From Planctomycetota bacterium (GTDB lineage Bacteria; Planctomycetota; UBA1135; GCA-002686595): a stretch of 64,000 bases of DNA. The notes beneath the pieces are model-generated. The model had not been told where the DNA came from and did no database searches. It worked only from the letters and a program-made list of their open reading frames with translations. The DNA is taken from the NCBI GenBank assembly GCA_002686265.1, contig NZBA01000135.1:124001-188000 (forward strand), in the 5' to 3' direction. Within the stretch, counting starts at the first letter, position 1; the number at the start of each line of letters is the position of its first letter. Position numbers and translations under genes: made by a program. Of the stretch, positions 50,937 to 61,484 are shown piece by piece.

Positions 50937-52862
50937 ATGAAGAGACTTCACCTCGTGCGCGCCCTCCCGCTGCTCCTCGTCCCGCTGCTCCTCTCGGCCC
51001 CGGCCATGGCGCAGGCCCGCACCGCGCCCGCCCCCACCTCCGAAGCTCCTGCCGCCTCCGATGAGCTCACACCCGTGGATGTGTTCCAGGCCGCCCTCGA
51101 GGCCTGGGCAGACGTCGTGGAGCCGCCCGCGGGCGAGCCCGGGCGCTGCCTGAGCGGCACGCTGCACCTCGTCGCGGCGGACATGCTGCCCGCCCAGGTC
51201 GGCCAGCGGCGCCTGTCGTTCGCCTGGCAGGCGCCCGACCACCTGCGCGTCGACGTTCCGATCGCGGGCGACACCTACTCGGTCGGCCGCACGGGCGAGG
51301 AGCTGTGGGTGCACGCACCGGCCACCAACTTCGGCGTCATCGGGCGGTGCGGCGTGGCGCGCTTCCGTGCGACTCCCGACGATTTGGACACGACGACCCT
51401 GGCGCCGGTGCGCTTGCCGATCGAGCGCGAGCAGCTCGCCCTAGCGGCTGTACTCTTGGAGGTCGAGGCCGGCGCGCCCGTGGAGGAAGGGCACTCGCTG
51501 CTGCTCATGCCGACCCCCGCCGCGCTCTCGTTGGGCGTACCCGAGGGCGAGCTGGAGCTGTGGCTCGGCGACGATCTACTACCCACGCGCCTGCGCTGGA
51601 TCGACGACGAGGAGCACGCCCTGGAGCTCGCCTTCGAGGGGATTCACTTCTCCGAGCCGCCCGCCGCCGAGCACTGGGAGCTCACCCCCGGCCCTGACGA
51701 CGTGATCGAGATCGTCGCCCTCTCCCACCTGACGCGCTTCATCGGCTCGTTGGTCGCCAGTTTCGGCGACACGCTCCCCACCCTCGGCCCGGCGACCGGC
51801 TCCAGCCGCGTGCTCGCCCGCTCGGGCGCGGGGCGGCTCGAGGAGGTAGACGGCACGCGTGTGCTGTTCCTCGAGGGAACGCCCGAGGAAATGGGCCGCC
51901 AGCACGGCGAGTTGATGCGCGAGGAGACGCGACACCTCGTCGACCGCATCGTCTACGGCTACGGCATCGGCACGTCCTTCGCCAAGGGAAGCTGGTTCTT
52001 CGGCGAGCTCGAGGAGGCCCTGGCGCGGGTCCTGCCGTTCACCGACGAACGCTACCTGCGCGAGATGGACGCCATGGCCGACGCCGTGGGCCTGCCCCGC
52101 GAGGAGGTGCGCTTGGCGAACTTCTTCCCCGAGCTGTTCCATTGCAGCGGCTTCGCTCTGTTCGGCGAGGCCACGGAGAATGGAACGCTTTATCACGGCC
52201 GGGTACTCGACTACCTGCGCGGGGTCGGCCTGGAGCAGAACGCCGTGGTGATGGTGATCCGCCCCGACGAGGGACACGCCTGGGTCAACGTGGGCTATGC
52301 GGGCTTCACGGGCACGGTGACCGCCATGAATGAGCGGAAGATCGCCCTGGGCGAGATGGGCGGCCGCGGCGAAGGCGCCTGGGACGGCAAGCCGATGGCG
52401 CAGCTCATGCGCGAGGTGATGGAGAAGGCCGACTCCCTCGACGACGTCATCGAGATCATGGGTGGGAGCGCCCGCACGTGTGAGTACTACTACGTCGCCT
52501 CCGACGGGAAGACGAACGACGCCATCGGCATCGCCGCGACGCCCGACGTGTTCGAAGTGATCCGCCCGGGTCAGTTCCACGGGCAGCTCGCACGCCCGGT
52601 GCGCGACTGCGTCCTGATGTCCGCCGGCGGGCGCTACGAGACGCTCGTCGATCGCGTGGAGGCGGGCTTCGGTGAGTTCGACCCGCAGCGCGCCATGGCC
52701 CTGATGGAGCTAGGCGTGTGCATGACCTCGAACATCCACTCGGTCCTCTTCGCCCCCGCCAGCCTGGACTTCTGGGTCGCCAACGCCGACGACGAGAACC
52801 CAGCCGCCCACACGCGCTACACGCGCTACAACCTCGCCGAGCTGCTCGCCCCGGGGAGCTGA
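50937..52862 (+). CDS. Exported protein: LolA-like N-terminal domain fused to a C45/acyl-coenzyme A:6-APA acyltransferase-type Ntn hydrolase
   Basis: 641 residues. Signal peptide LVRALPLLLVPLLLSAPAMAQA. Residues about 60-260 look like a LolA/LppX-type half-barrel (SGTLHLVAADMLPAQVGQRRLSFAWQ; LWLGDDLLPTRLRWID). After a linker comes a C45 domain: LFLEGTPEEMGRQHGELMREETR, then NFFPELFHCSGFALFG with the nucleophile-type Cys403, LYHGRVLDYLRGVGLEQNAVVMVI, and GYAGFTGTVTAMNERKIALGEMGG. C45 enzymes are Cys N-terminal-nucleophile amidases or acyltransferases activated by cleavage before the Cys. The fusion suggests a lipid-linked or hydrophobic amide substrate in the envelope. Its 3' end overlaps the convergent gene by 37 bp. 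Confidence 0.85.
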   Translation: MKRLHLVRALPLLLVPLLLSAPAMAQARTAPAPTSEAPAASDELTPVDVFQAALEAWADVVEPPAGEPGRCLSGTLHLVAADMLPAQVGQRRLSFAWQAPDHLRVDVPIAGDTYSVGRTGEELWVHAPATNFGVIGRCGVARFRATPDDLDTTTLAPVRLPIEREQLALAAVLLEVEAGAPVEEGHSLLLMPTPAALSLGVPEGELELWLGDDLLPTRLRWIDDEEHALELAFEGIHFSEPPAAEHWELTPGPDDVIEIVALSHLTRFIGSLVASFGDTLPTLGPATGSSRVLARSGAGRLEEVDGTRVLFLEGTPEEMGRQHGELMREETRHLVDRIVYGYGIGTSFAKGSWFFGELEEALARVLPFTDERYLREMDAMADAVGLPREEVRLANFFPELFHCSGFALFGEATENGTLYHGRVLDYLRGVGLEQNAVVMVIRPDEGHAWVNVGYAGFTGTVTAMNERKIALGEMGGRGEGAWDGKPMAQLMREVMEKADSLDDVIEIMGGSARTCEYYYVASDGKTNDAIGIAATPDVFEVIRPGQFHGQLARPVRDCVLMSAGGRYETLVDRVEAGFGEFDPQRAMALMELGVCMTSNIHSVLFAPASLDFWVANADDENPAAHTRYTRYNLAELLAPGS

Positions 52863-55236
52863 GCGGGGGCGCAGGTCGCTCCAGGGCCCTCCCCGATGCG
52901 CCCCATGCAGGCGCCGCAGACCGCAGCAGCACCGTAGCAAGCCGCCGCGAGGAGGAGAACGCGGGAGAACCCCCACTCGATCGAGAGAATGGCGGCGAGG
53001 ACCGAACCGACGACGGTCAGACAGGCGTTGGCGGCCCACGCCCAGGGGATCAGCTCGGGCGCGCGGCGGGCGAGCAGGCGGACACCGGTGGGAAAGGGCA
53101 GGCCGAGAGCGAAGCTGACGGGAGCGAGAGAGAGAATGGACAGGGCGACGCGGGCGCCGAGCCCGTGCTCGAGCAGGAGGCTCGGGATTCGGTTCATGAG
53201 CGGCACGGACATCGCCAGCGCCGCGGCGACGACCACCGCCACGCCGACCGGCGCACGCGATCGGGCGGGCGGTATCCAGCGCGCGGCGAGAGCCCCGAAC
53301 CCGCTGAAGACGAGGATCGAGAACAGGGTGACGGACATGGCGTAGACCGGCCCGCCGAGGACGATCATGTACTTCTGGATGAAGACGATCTCGGCCAAGA
53401 TGAAGCCTAGACCCAAGAGCGCGAAGTAGCCCAGGGCCGGTGCCTTTCCCGGTTTCGGGCGGCGTCGGTCGCGGCCGCGCCAGAGCGGAAGGAGGATGAA
53501 GACGGCGCTCAAGACGACGGCCTGGACCAGGAGAATCAACAACGTCGGGAACCCGCTGTGAGCCTTCAAGTCGAGTACCGCCAGCTGCGCAATCGCACCT
53601 CCAAGCGTCATCGGCTCGAAGAAATACGGAGCGTCGTCGGTCACCGGGCGGAGGTCGACTTCAGACTCCTCCACGATTCGAGCTCGCTCCGCCGGTCCGC
53701 CGCGGATCAGCCGATCCAACCCAGGATCGCGGCCGTGGAACGGATCATAGAGGATGCCGTTGGCGGTCTCCTCCGCCCACGCCGAGAGGCGCTCGACCTC
53801 CACCGGCGTGAAGGGGCGCTTGCGCAAGAGCACGTCGCACCAGCGCCCGTTGGTGACCACGGCCAACCGCCCGGCGGCGTCTTCGACACCGAGCTCGTCG
53901 AGGGCCGCGAGGAAGACGTTGACCAAGCGCAGGGTCTTCCAGCCACGGGGCCGGTTGACCGCCAGGACACCTTCCTCGCTCAACCGGTTCCAGTAGTCGC
54001 GCACGGCTTCGACCGTGTAGACGTAGGCGTGGTCGAGGGTGTTCGCGCCGACCGCCGCGCAGCCGCGGTGTCCACGCCCGTCAATCGGATGAGATCGAAC
54101 TCGCCGACGTCGAGGGTCATGAAGTGGCGGCCCTCCCTGGTGAGGAGGTGGACGTCGGGGCGGTCGAAGAGACCTCCGAGGTAGTCGCGGAACTCGTTTC
54201 GGACGATGTCGACCGTGACCGGGTTGATCTCGAGCGCCGTCACATCCGAAGCGCCGAGCTCGATCGCCATCATCGTGTCGATCCCGCCTCCCGAACCGAC
54301 GATCACGACCCGGGGCCGCTGCGCGCCGACGGCGTAGGCGCCCGCCGTCAGCAGATGACGGAGGAACCACGGATCCGCGTTGTGGCGTACGAGCCTGGAC
54401 GGGTTGCTGCCGTCCACGAACAGGACGCGGTACTCGACCGGTCGGTCGAAGTGGCGCTCGTTCACCCCCGACCCGAAGGAGAGGGGGCTCGGTTCCGAGC
54501 GCATGACGTCGATCCTGCCGTGCAGGCTCCAGCGCGAGAGCTCGACCGCCTCCTCCAGGCCCCGCATGGGCTTGCTCGCAGCCACCGGGATCGGAACCGC
54601 ATCGAGCAGGGTGCCCACGGCCAGGAAGACCGCCGCCGCGACCATGGAGCCTTGCAGCGGGCGAGTTTTCTCGACACCTGCGAAGATCCATGCCGCGAGG
54701 ACGGCCAGGGAGCAGGAGAAGCCGATCGTGACCGGTGCTCCCAGGCGGTTGAGGAGCAGAGGCGCGATGAGAGCGCCCGCTCCCGCGCCCGAGAGGTCGG
54801 CGAAGTAGATCGTGTTGACTTGGCCGCACGCCGCCGAGAGCAGGTGACAGACGGCCAGCCCCGCGAAGAAGAACGGGACGAGGGTGACGGCGTAGAGCGC
54901 GAGGAACTTCAGCGTTTCGGGACCATCCCGGAACACGCGGGTGGGAGCAACGTCGAGCCGGGTGACGGCCAATACGGCGAGCACGAGCGAGAGCGCGAAG
55001 AGCGAAGTACACGCCGACAGGTAGCGGCGGCTCTGCTCGCCGCCGCGCTCGGTGCGCTCGACCGCGAGCCACGAGCCGGCCGCGCCGAAACCCAAGACCG
55101 CTGAGCTGATGATCAGGAAGGCGTAGTGCCCATAGAGCATCAACGAGAAGACGCGCGTGAGCGCCACCTCGAGCATGAGAACGGCGGACGAGAGCAGGAA
55201 CAGCCCCAGGTGGACCGGGCGAGTCGCGATCATCAT
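52826..55236 (-). pseudogene. Spermidine-synthase-like polytopic membrane protein, broken by a frameshift
   Basis: The N-terminal part (from ATG 55236) has several membrane helices (LGLFLLSSAVLMLEVALTRVFSLM, FLIISSAVLGFGAAGSWLA) and then the Rossmann core of spermidine-synthase-like proteins (PRVVIVGSGGGIDTMMAIELGASDVTALEINPV). It reads correctly up to FDLIRLTGVDTAA. The correct continuation, GANTLDHAYVYTVEAVRDYWNRLSEEG, is in another frame and runs to 52826 with six or more further membrane helices. The switch falls near 54045-54070 and equals one missing base (or a -1 shift). No slippery heptamer is evident. It is therefore a mutated gene or an assembly error; otherwise the protein would be about 800 residues. 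Confidence 0.75.
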
Positions 55237-55650
55237 CTCCGGACGGTCCCCTCCCCCGCGCCGATGGGAGGCCGGCCTCCCTCGGTCGAGGAGCTAGGCG
55301 TAGCGGGAGGAGCGAGCGAGAGGCCGACCATGTGAACGGCAAGCGGAGGAAGGGCGTAGCGCCCCGGGAACGAGCGGCAACCCGACCGATCCGGGAACGG
55401 TCTGGGAGCCACAGAGCGGGCGGCGGGCGGCGTCTCGGTCCGAACCCCAGACGGACCACCCTGCCAAGTCTGACAGGAACACCGTAGGCGGCCTCGAACC
55501 TCCCCGCAAGCCCGTGACGCCGGGACCGCGGCTCCGGAGGTGGCAAGAGAAGACGGAGAAAGCACCAAGACAGGCCGCGGAGCGCCGTGATGGAGTCGTC
55601 GGGGGCACAGTGCCTCTGGGCGATCGAAGAACAACGGAAAGACACGCTTC
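55237..55650. other. 414-bp divergent intergenic region with a 16-bp perfect palindrome
   Basis: Separates the divergent spermidine-synthase-like gene and the serpin gene. It contains GGGAGGCCGGCCTCCC at 55266-55281, 30 bp before the membrane-protein ATG. It could be an operator or just a GC-rich palindrome. Otherwise I see no convincing gene, RNA or promoter hexamers; the stretch 55540-55570 before the serpin is purine-rich. Confidence 0.3.
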
Positions 55651-57081
55651 ATGCACGCCAAACTCACCACGCTCGTCGCCGCTGCCGCGGTCGCGGCCTC
55701 CCCCCTCCTGCCGGACGGTCCGGACGCTACCGACCTCCTCCTCCCGGAGCTCTCGCCCTGCAGTGCCGTCTCGGCGGGGCGAAGCGACGTCCTCTCGGGC
55801 CCCCGCACGCCTCGACGGGACGGCGAACCCGGGCTCGGGGCTGACCGCGGGAGGGAGGAAACCCCCAGATCCACGACCGTGAGCGAGCGAGACCTCGGTC
55901 GGGCCGCGGATGCGTTTGCCTTCGACCTGATGCGCTCCCTGGGCGGCTCGGGGAACCTCGCCTGCTCGCCGGCAAGCGTGTACCTGGCCTTGATGCTCGC
56001 TTGGGCCGGGGCGGAGGGAGAGACCGCTAGGGAGCTCGCTGAGGTGCTGCACATCGCGAGTGCTCACGACGGCGAACCGTGGCGCCGCGAGGAGTTCCTG
56101 GCTGCGGCTCGGGCGCTCCTGCTCCAAGCAGACGGGGCGGACGGAGGGCCGGCGATCGCGGTCGCAAGCGCACTCTTCCGCCAGCAAGGCCACCCCTTCG
56201 AGGGCGACTACTCCCAAGCGGTGGAAACGCGCCTCCAGGCCGCCTTGCGCGATGTGGACTTCGCCGGCGACGCTCCGGGAGCGCGAGAGGCGATCAACGC
56301 CTGGATCCAGGAGGCAACCGGTGGACGCATCGAGGAGATGCTGTCCCCCGGCACGCTGAAGGAAACCACGCGGCTCTTGCTCGCGAACACGGTGACCTTC
56401 GACGCCCGGTGGATGGATGCCTTCCTCGAGGAGGCCACGCACTCCGCGCCATTCCGCACGCACGCAGGCGGGAGCGTCTCGGTGCCCACGATGCACCGCA
56501 CGAACTACGAGCGGATCCTCGAGACCGACCGCTTCCAACTACTGGAGCTCAGGTACAAGATCGGCGAGGGCAAGGCCTTCGAGGAGGGTTGGTCGATGAT
56601 GTTCCTGCTCCCCCGGGAAGGCGTCGCCTTGGCGGACCTCGAAGGCGAGCTCACGCCCGAGCTCCTCGAGCGCTGGAGCGACGCGCTCGAAGTGGCGCGT
56701 GTCGACATCTCCCTGCCGCGCTTCCACCTGCGGACGCGCACGAACCTCAGCCGGACCCTCGCCGGCATGGGCCTCTCCAGCTCCCTCGACCCACAGGCGG
56801 CCGACTTCTCCGGCATCGACGGGGGTGTGGGGCAGCTCTTCATCGACCTCGTCCTGCAGCAGGTCGAAGTCTCGGTGCACGAGAACGGGACCGAGGCCGC
56901 CGCCGCCACGGCCGTGGTCTTCAGGCTGGGCAGCCGCGCCACCCCCTCCAAGCCCAAGGTGTTCCGCGCCGATCGACCCTTCCTGTTCCTCGTCCGCAGG
57001 CACCAGGACGGCCGGATCCTGTTCACGGGGCGCGTGGCGGACCCGCGCGGGGGCGAGGACGCCGCGATGCCCACCTGGTAG
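55651..57081 (+). CDS. Exported serpin (serine protease inhibitor)
   Basis: 476 residues. Signal peptide MHAKLTTLVAAAAVAASPLL, then about 60 residues of Pro/Arg-rich linker and a full serpin fold: AFAFDLMRSLGGSGNLACSPASVYLALMLAWAGAEGETARELAEVLH (key: NLACSPASVYLALMLAWAGA), LLLANTVTFDARW, VDISLPRFHLRT. The reactive-loop hinge is E-N-G-T-E-A-A-A-A-T-A (about residues 411-421), which is the small-residue pattern of inhibitory serpins. The breach region DRPFLFLVRRHQDGRILFTGRV follows. P1 by standard spacing falls around the G-S of FRLGSRA, so target specificity is unclear. It probably protects the envelope or extracellular space from proteases. Stands alone. Confidence 0.93.
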   Translation: MHAKLTTLVAAAAVAASPLLPDGPDATDLLLPELSPCSAVSAGRSDVLSGPRTPRRDGEPGLGADRGREETPRSTTVSERDLGRAADAFAFDLMRSLGGSGNLACSPASVYLALMLAWAGAEGETARELAEVLHIASAHDGEPWRREEFLAAARALLLQADGADGGPAIAVASALFRQQGHPFEGDYSQAVETRLQAALRDVDFAGDAPGAREAINAWIQEATGGRIEEMLSPGTLKETTRLLLANTVTFDARWMDAFLEEATHSAPFRTHAGGSVSVPTMHRTNYERILETDRFQLLELRYKIGEGKAFEEGWSMMFLLPREGVALADLEGELTPELLERWSDALEVARVDISLPRFHLRTRTNLSRTLAGMGLSSSLDPQAADFSGIDGGVGQLFIDLVLQQVEVSVHENGTEAAAATAVVFRLGSRATPSKPKVFRADRPFLFLVRRHQDGRILFTGRVADPRGGEDAAMPTW

Positions 57082-57131
57082 AAGCCAGGTAGGCGACGGG
57101 AGCGTAGGATGTAGATTACAGTTTCCTATCC

Positions 57132-59111
57132 ATGGCCCCTCTCGATCCACCCCCGCCCTCCGCCGCCGTGAAGATCCTCCCGCTCCTGATCGCCACCCTC
57201 GCCTGGCCCGCCTTCGCCCAGGACTGGATCGGCGTACGCGGCGTCACCGGCACCTACGCCGCCAGCGGCACGCCCGCGGACACCTGGGTCCTCCTGCGGG
57301 AGCGGGCCGACGGCAAGGTCCTCGGCACGATCCACGGCGCTCCGGGCCTGTGGATCCACTCCGGGCAGCGCACGGGCGCGTCGGTCGTCCTGGGACTGCG
57401 GGCCGTCGACGGCGATCCCAGCACGCCCTGGGAGGGCACCCTCGACCTCGACCTCGACGGGGCCGACCTCTCCGGGGACCTGATCGACGGCACGACCGTC
57501 CTGCCCGTCACCCTCACACGCACGACGATCCCGTGGGTGGAGGAGGTTTGGCAGCTCTTCGACGAGACCCTCGAAGGGTCCCTCGAGGTGCGGCGCCTCG
57601 AGGACCGAACCGGGAGCTTCGTCGCAGGCGGGTTCAGGGGCGTCGAGAGCTGTGACTTCATGGCCTGCGGGGGCGCGATCGACTCCTGGACCATCGGCGG
57701 CACGGCGCACGTCATCACGACCAGCTCCGGCGGAGGTTGCCCCCAGGTCGGAGTGCTCTCGGGGACCTTCGACAGCGCGATCAACATCCTCTCGGGCTCG
57801 TGGACCTCCACCAACTGCAGCGGCGCCGTTTCGGGCGGGAGCTTCTTGGGCGGCAAGGCCGGGCTCGTCTCCAGCCTCCACATCCCCGCCCTGCTCGACT
57901 CCCTGGCGGACTTCGCCGATGCCTTCGAGGCGGAGTCCCCCGACGCGGCGGAGGTCTTCCACTCCGCCTACCTCAGCGACGGGATGACGCGCGCCGGCTG
58001 GGAGGCCCAGCTCGCGGCCTGGTATGCCGCCTACGACTCCATCGAGGTCGAGATCGAGGGGCCCTACGAGATCATCACCTACGACGACGGTGAGGTGAAC
58101 GCCTTCCTCGGCGGCGATCCGCGGGTCGACTGGACCGTCCGGGCCTCGGGGATCGACGTCGCCACCGGGCTGACGGAGACCTTCTATGAGCGAGAGGAGC
58201 CGGCCCTGCTGGGCCCGGACCTGCGCTACATCGGCACCGAGGCCGGTCGCACGGTCTTCGTCGGCAACGGCGCCACGCGACCGTTCGACATCGGGCTGCC
58301 GATCCTCCTCTCGGATGTGAGCTACATCGTCTTCGGCGCCTGGCCCTTCGGCGTGCACGGTGGCGGCCACCCCGAGGACGGTCACGGGGGCATCGACTTC
58401 GAGTACATCCCCGGCTCGCTCGCCTACGCCGCCGAGGCGGGGGAGATCACGGCCATCTACCCCAACGATCACGATCCGTCGATCACGCAGTGGGATGTCT
58501 ACCAGCAGGTGCGCTCGGGGATCCAGGTGCAGTACGGCCACATCCTCGACCCGCCGCTGGTGAGCGTGGGGGACGTCGTGGCCCAGGGCGAGGCGATCGG
58601 CTCCCCCACCCAGCAGACGGGGGACATCCACGCGTCGATCCACTTCGCCGTCCACATGGAGGGGGCTCCCGACCTGTGTCCCGTCGACTGGTTCGACGCC
58701 GCCGCCGCCGCGGACTGGGACACGATCTGGCCTGCGTGCCACTACACCGAGGAGCTCTGCGAGCCGTTCGCGTGCAATGACCGCACTGCGGATCCGCCCT
58801 TCGAGGCGACCTGGGATCTGGAAACCGCCGGCACCAGTCCGGGGCCGGAGACGATCACCTTCCTGCGCAGCGACGGCTACGCTTTCGACCACGTCTACAC
58901 CTTCTACGACGCGGCGGGCGCCGTGCTGGAGAGTGGCGTCACCGAGTGGACTTCGTCCCCGGGCACCCTGGGGCTCAAGTTCATCGCCGACGGCGGCGGC
59001 GCAGTCACCTTCGGTGCCTGCGACGTCATCGACGACGTGCTGTGGATCAGCCTGGATGCGTCGATGCCCTCGACGATGGTCGGCGCGGCGGTCTACCGCT
59101 ATCGGTTCTAG
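57132..59111 (+). CDS. Exported protein with an M23 (LytM-like) peptidase domain, possibly inactive
   Basis: 659 residues, ATG at 57132; an in-frame GTG at 57168 would give a cleaner signal peptide (VKILPLLIATLAWPAFAQ). The first 350 residues are beta-rich and unassigned, with several Cys. At about 420-520 is an M23/LytM-like region: GGHPEDGHGGIDFEYIPG (the H-x-x-x-D zinc motif), AYAAEAGEITAI, YGHILDPPLVSVGDVVAQGEAIG and GDIHASIHFAVH. The usual H-x-H reads S-I-H, so the general-base His is missing and hydrolysis may be lost. The remaining C-terminal domain is unknown. It may bind or process peptidoglycan or another surface polymer. Confidence 0.75.
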   Translation: MAPLDPPPPSAAVKILPLLIATLAWPAFAQDWIGVRGVTGTYAASGTPADTWVLLRERADGKVLGTIHGAPGLWIHSGQRTGASVVLGLRAVDGDPSTPWEGTLDLDLDGADLSGDLIDGTTVLPVTLTRTTIPWVEEVWQLFDETLEGSLEVRRLEDRTGSFVAGGFRGVESCDFMACGGAIDSWTIGGTAHVITTSSGGGCPQVGVLSGTFDSAINILSGSWTSTNCSGAVSGGSFLGGKAGLVSSLHIPALLDSLADFADAFEAESPDAAEVFHSAYLSDGMTRAGWEAQLAAWYAAYDSIEVEIEGPYEIITYDDGEVNAFLGGDPRVDWTVRASGIDVATGLTETFYEREEPALLGPDLRYIGTEAGRTVFVGNGATRPFDIGLPILLSDVSYIVFGAWPFGVHGGGHPEDGHGGIDFEYIPGSLAYAAEAGEITAIYPNDHDPSITQWDVYQQVRSGIQVQYGHILDPPLVSVGDVVAQGEAIGSPTQQTGDIHASIHFAVHMEGAPDLCPVDWFDAAAAADWDTIWPACHYTEELCEPFACNDRTADPPFEATWDLETAGTSPGPETITFLRSDGYAFDHVYTFYDAAGAVLESGVTEWTSSPGTLGLKFIADGGGAVTFGACDVIDDVLWISLDASMPSTMVGAAVYRYRF

Positions 59112-59285
59112 GCCGGTCTCTCTTCGCGGCCGGCCGCACCGGCGCGTGCGAGCCGTCCGCCCGTGACAGCCTCGCTCCCACGATCTGCCGCCGATCCTCG
59201 TCGGGCGTCGAGATCTCCGACGGCGCGGCGGGTGCCGTCGGTCGGCCCCTTTCGTGCGCCGGCACCGAGGCCGTGGCCGGGACTG

Positions 59286-61433
59286 CTAGCGCAGTGCCTC
59301 GGGCGCCTCGCAGACACCCTCGTGGCAGACGTAGACGGCGGGAGCGCCCTCGCGCGGGATCTTGCCCTTCGCCGGAGGCAGGGTCTTCCCGACCTCTTCG
59401 TCCGCTCCCGCGGGGACGAGGGCGAAGACGCGCCGCGGGGGCCACTGGCGACGCAGGCGGCCCAGCTCTGCGCGCACGGCCTCGTCGTCGGGTGCACCGG
59501 CCACGAAGACCTCCGGCGGCTCGCGCTCGAGGAAGTCGATCAGGATCAGAAGCTGGGAGCAGGCGGTGGGCCAGCGCGCCAGGTCGGAGGCGTGGCGCCG
59601 CAGGGTCGCGCGCGCGCGCGCCACGAGCTCGAGGTCCCCGGTCAGCAAGCCCAGACGCGCGGCGTTCAGCGCCGCAACGCCGACGTCGCTGGGGATGCTG
59701 CTCTCCTGGGCCGAACCGGTGCGCACGGGCAGGGCCTCATGTTCGTCGGAGACCGAGAAGTAACCACCTCGCTCCTCGTCGGCGAAGTGGGCCTCGACGA
59801 ACGCGTGCAGGTCGAGAGCCGCTCGCACCCAGCGCAGGTCCGCGTCGGCCTCGAAGAGGTCGAGCAGACCTTGGGTCACGAAGGCGTGGTCCTCGAGGTA
59901 GCCGTCGAGGTGCGAGCGCTCGCCCCGCCGCGTGCGGAACAGACCGCCGTCGGCGCGGCGCATCTTCCCGAGCAGGAACCCCGCGTTGCGGCGGGCCGTT
60001 TCCAGGTACTCGGGGCGCTCGAAGACGACAGCGGCGCGGGCGAAGGCGCTCAGCATCATGCCGTTCCAGGCGGAGAGGACCTTGTCGTCGAGGAGCGGCG
60101 GAACACGCGTCTCGCGCCGGGCGTACAGCGACGATCGACAACGCGCCAGCGCGGCCTCGACTTCCTCGGCACTCTTGCCAGTACGCTCGGCGACGGTTTC
60201 GAGCGGCACGTGGCGGGGCAGGACGTTGCCCTCCTCGAAGTTACCGTGAGTGGTGACGCCGAAGGCGGCACGGGCGACGGCCGCGTCCTCGCCGCAGACC
60301 TCGTTGAGCTCCTCGGCGCTCCAGACGAAGAACTTGCCCTCCACGCCCTCGCTGTCGGCGTCGGTCGCGGAGTAGAAGCCGCCCTCGGGACTGGTCATCT
60401 CCCGCGTGACGTAGGCGAGGATCTCCTCGCTGATCCGCCGGTAGAGGGGCTTGCCCGTGGCTTGCCAAGCCTCCATGTAGAGGCTCGCGAGCTGGGAGTT
60501 GTCGTAGAGCATCTTCTCGAAGTGAGGCACGGTCCACTCGCGATCGACCGCGTAGCGGGCGAAGCCGCCGCCGATCTGGTCGTAGATGCCGCCCTCGGCC
60601 ATCTCGACCAGGGTCTTCTCGACCATCTCCACGGCACCGGGGTTCGCGGCCGTCACTCCGTGGCGCAGCAGGTAGACCATCTCCGAGCAGCGCGGGAACT
60701 TGGGCGCGTAGCTCGGCGGATAGGCGAATCCGCCGTGAATCGGGTCGAACCGCTGCCGCGCCTGCGCGACGGTGTCGGTGAGCAGCTCGAGGCCCGGGGC
60801 CTTCCCGGGCTCGGCGCGCCCCGACGCGTTCAGGATGTCCACGAGCTGCGCCCCGACGCGCTCGACCTCCTCGCGGTTGTCGAGCCAGACCGTGTGTATG
60901 CGCTTGAGAACGTCCTCGAAACCCGGCCGCCCGTATTTCGCGTGTGGGGGGAAGTAGGTACCGCCGAAGAACGGCTCGAGGTCGGGGGTCAGAAAGACCG
61001 ACATCGGCCAACCGCCGCTCCCGTCGTTCAGACGCTGTACCGCCGCCATGTAGATCTCATCGAGGTCCGGCCGCTCCTCGCGGTCCACCTTGATGCACAC
61101 GAACCAGCGGTTCATCAGCGCGGCGATCTCGGGATCCTCGAAGGACTCGCGTTCCATCACGTGGCACCAGTGACAGGCCGAGTAACCGATGGAGAGGAAG
61201 ATCGGTCTGTCTTCTTCCTTGGCTAGCGCCAGGGCTTCGGGACCCCAGGGGAACCAGTCCACCGGATTACGTTGGTGCTGAAGGAGGTAGGGCGAAGTCT
61301 CCCCAGCCAGCCGATTCGACTCACGCTCCACGCTTCCTCCCGTCTGCGGGTGCCCCTGCGCTCGAGAGCGCGCGTCCGCTCCCGTGCTGCACACGACCAA
61401 CGCAACGAAAAACCACAAGGGGGTCTGCTTCAT
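59286..61433 (-). CDS. DUF255/YyaL-type thioredoxin-domain protein, exported
   Basis: 715 residues. Signal peptide ([21 protein letters not shown]), followed by the DUF255 (thioredoxin-like) domain: [13 protein letters not shown], then [20 protein letters not shown] with the C-H-W-C pair at 87-90, and [12 protein letters not shown]. The rest is an alpha/alpha-barrel of the N-acylglucosamine 2-epimerase type: [64 protein letters not shown] (key: [27 protein letters not shown]). The family (SSP411/YyaL) is widespread; function not settled. The ATG at 61433-61431 gives the signal peptide. Divergent from the glutaredoxin, with 51 bp between starts. Confidence 0.92.
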   Translation of the reverse strand: MKQTPLWFFVALVVCSTGADARSRAQGHPQTGGSVERESNRLAGETSPYLLQHQRNPVDWFPWGPEALALAKEEDRPIFLSIGYSACHWCHVMERESFEDPEIAALMNRWFVCIKVDREERPDLDEIYMAAVQRLNDGSGGWPMSVFLTPDLEPFFGGTYFPPHAKYGRPGFEDVLKRIHTVWLDNREEVERVGAQLVDILNASGRAEPGKAPGLELLTDTVAQARQRFDPIHGGFAYPPSYAPKFPRCSEMVYLLRHGVTAANPGAVEMVEKTLVEMAEGGIYDQIGGGFARYAVDREWTVPHFEKMLYDNSQLASLYMEAWQATGKPLYRRISEEILAYVTREMTSPEGGFYSATDADSEGVEGKFFVWSAEELNEVCGEDAAVARAAFGVTTHGNFEEGNVLPRHVPLETVAERTGKSAEEVEAALARCRSSLYARRETRVPPLLDDKVLSAWNGMMLSAFARAAVVFERPEYLETARRNAGFLLGKMRRADGGLFRTRRGERSHLDGYLEDHAFVTQGLLDLFEADADLRWVRAALDLHAFVEAHFADEERGGYFSVSDEHEALPVRTGSAQESSIPSDVGVAALNAARLGLLTGDLELVARARATLRRHASDLARWPTACSQLLILIDFLEREPPEVFVAGAPDDEAVRAELGRLRRQWPPRRVFALVPAGADEEVGKTLPPAKGKIPREGAPAVYVCHEGVCEAPEALR

Positions 61434-61484
61434 CAATGGTCCATACGCGCCGAGTGTCGCCGTGCGAGATGATATCCTCCGCGC

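Noticed and set aside
54040-54075. Programmed -1 frameshifting in the spermidine-synthase-like gene
   Set aside because: No slippery heptamer is visible and the family does not use frameshifting; mutation or sequence error is more likely.
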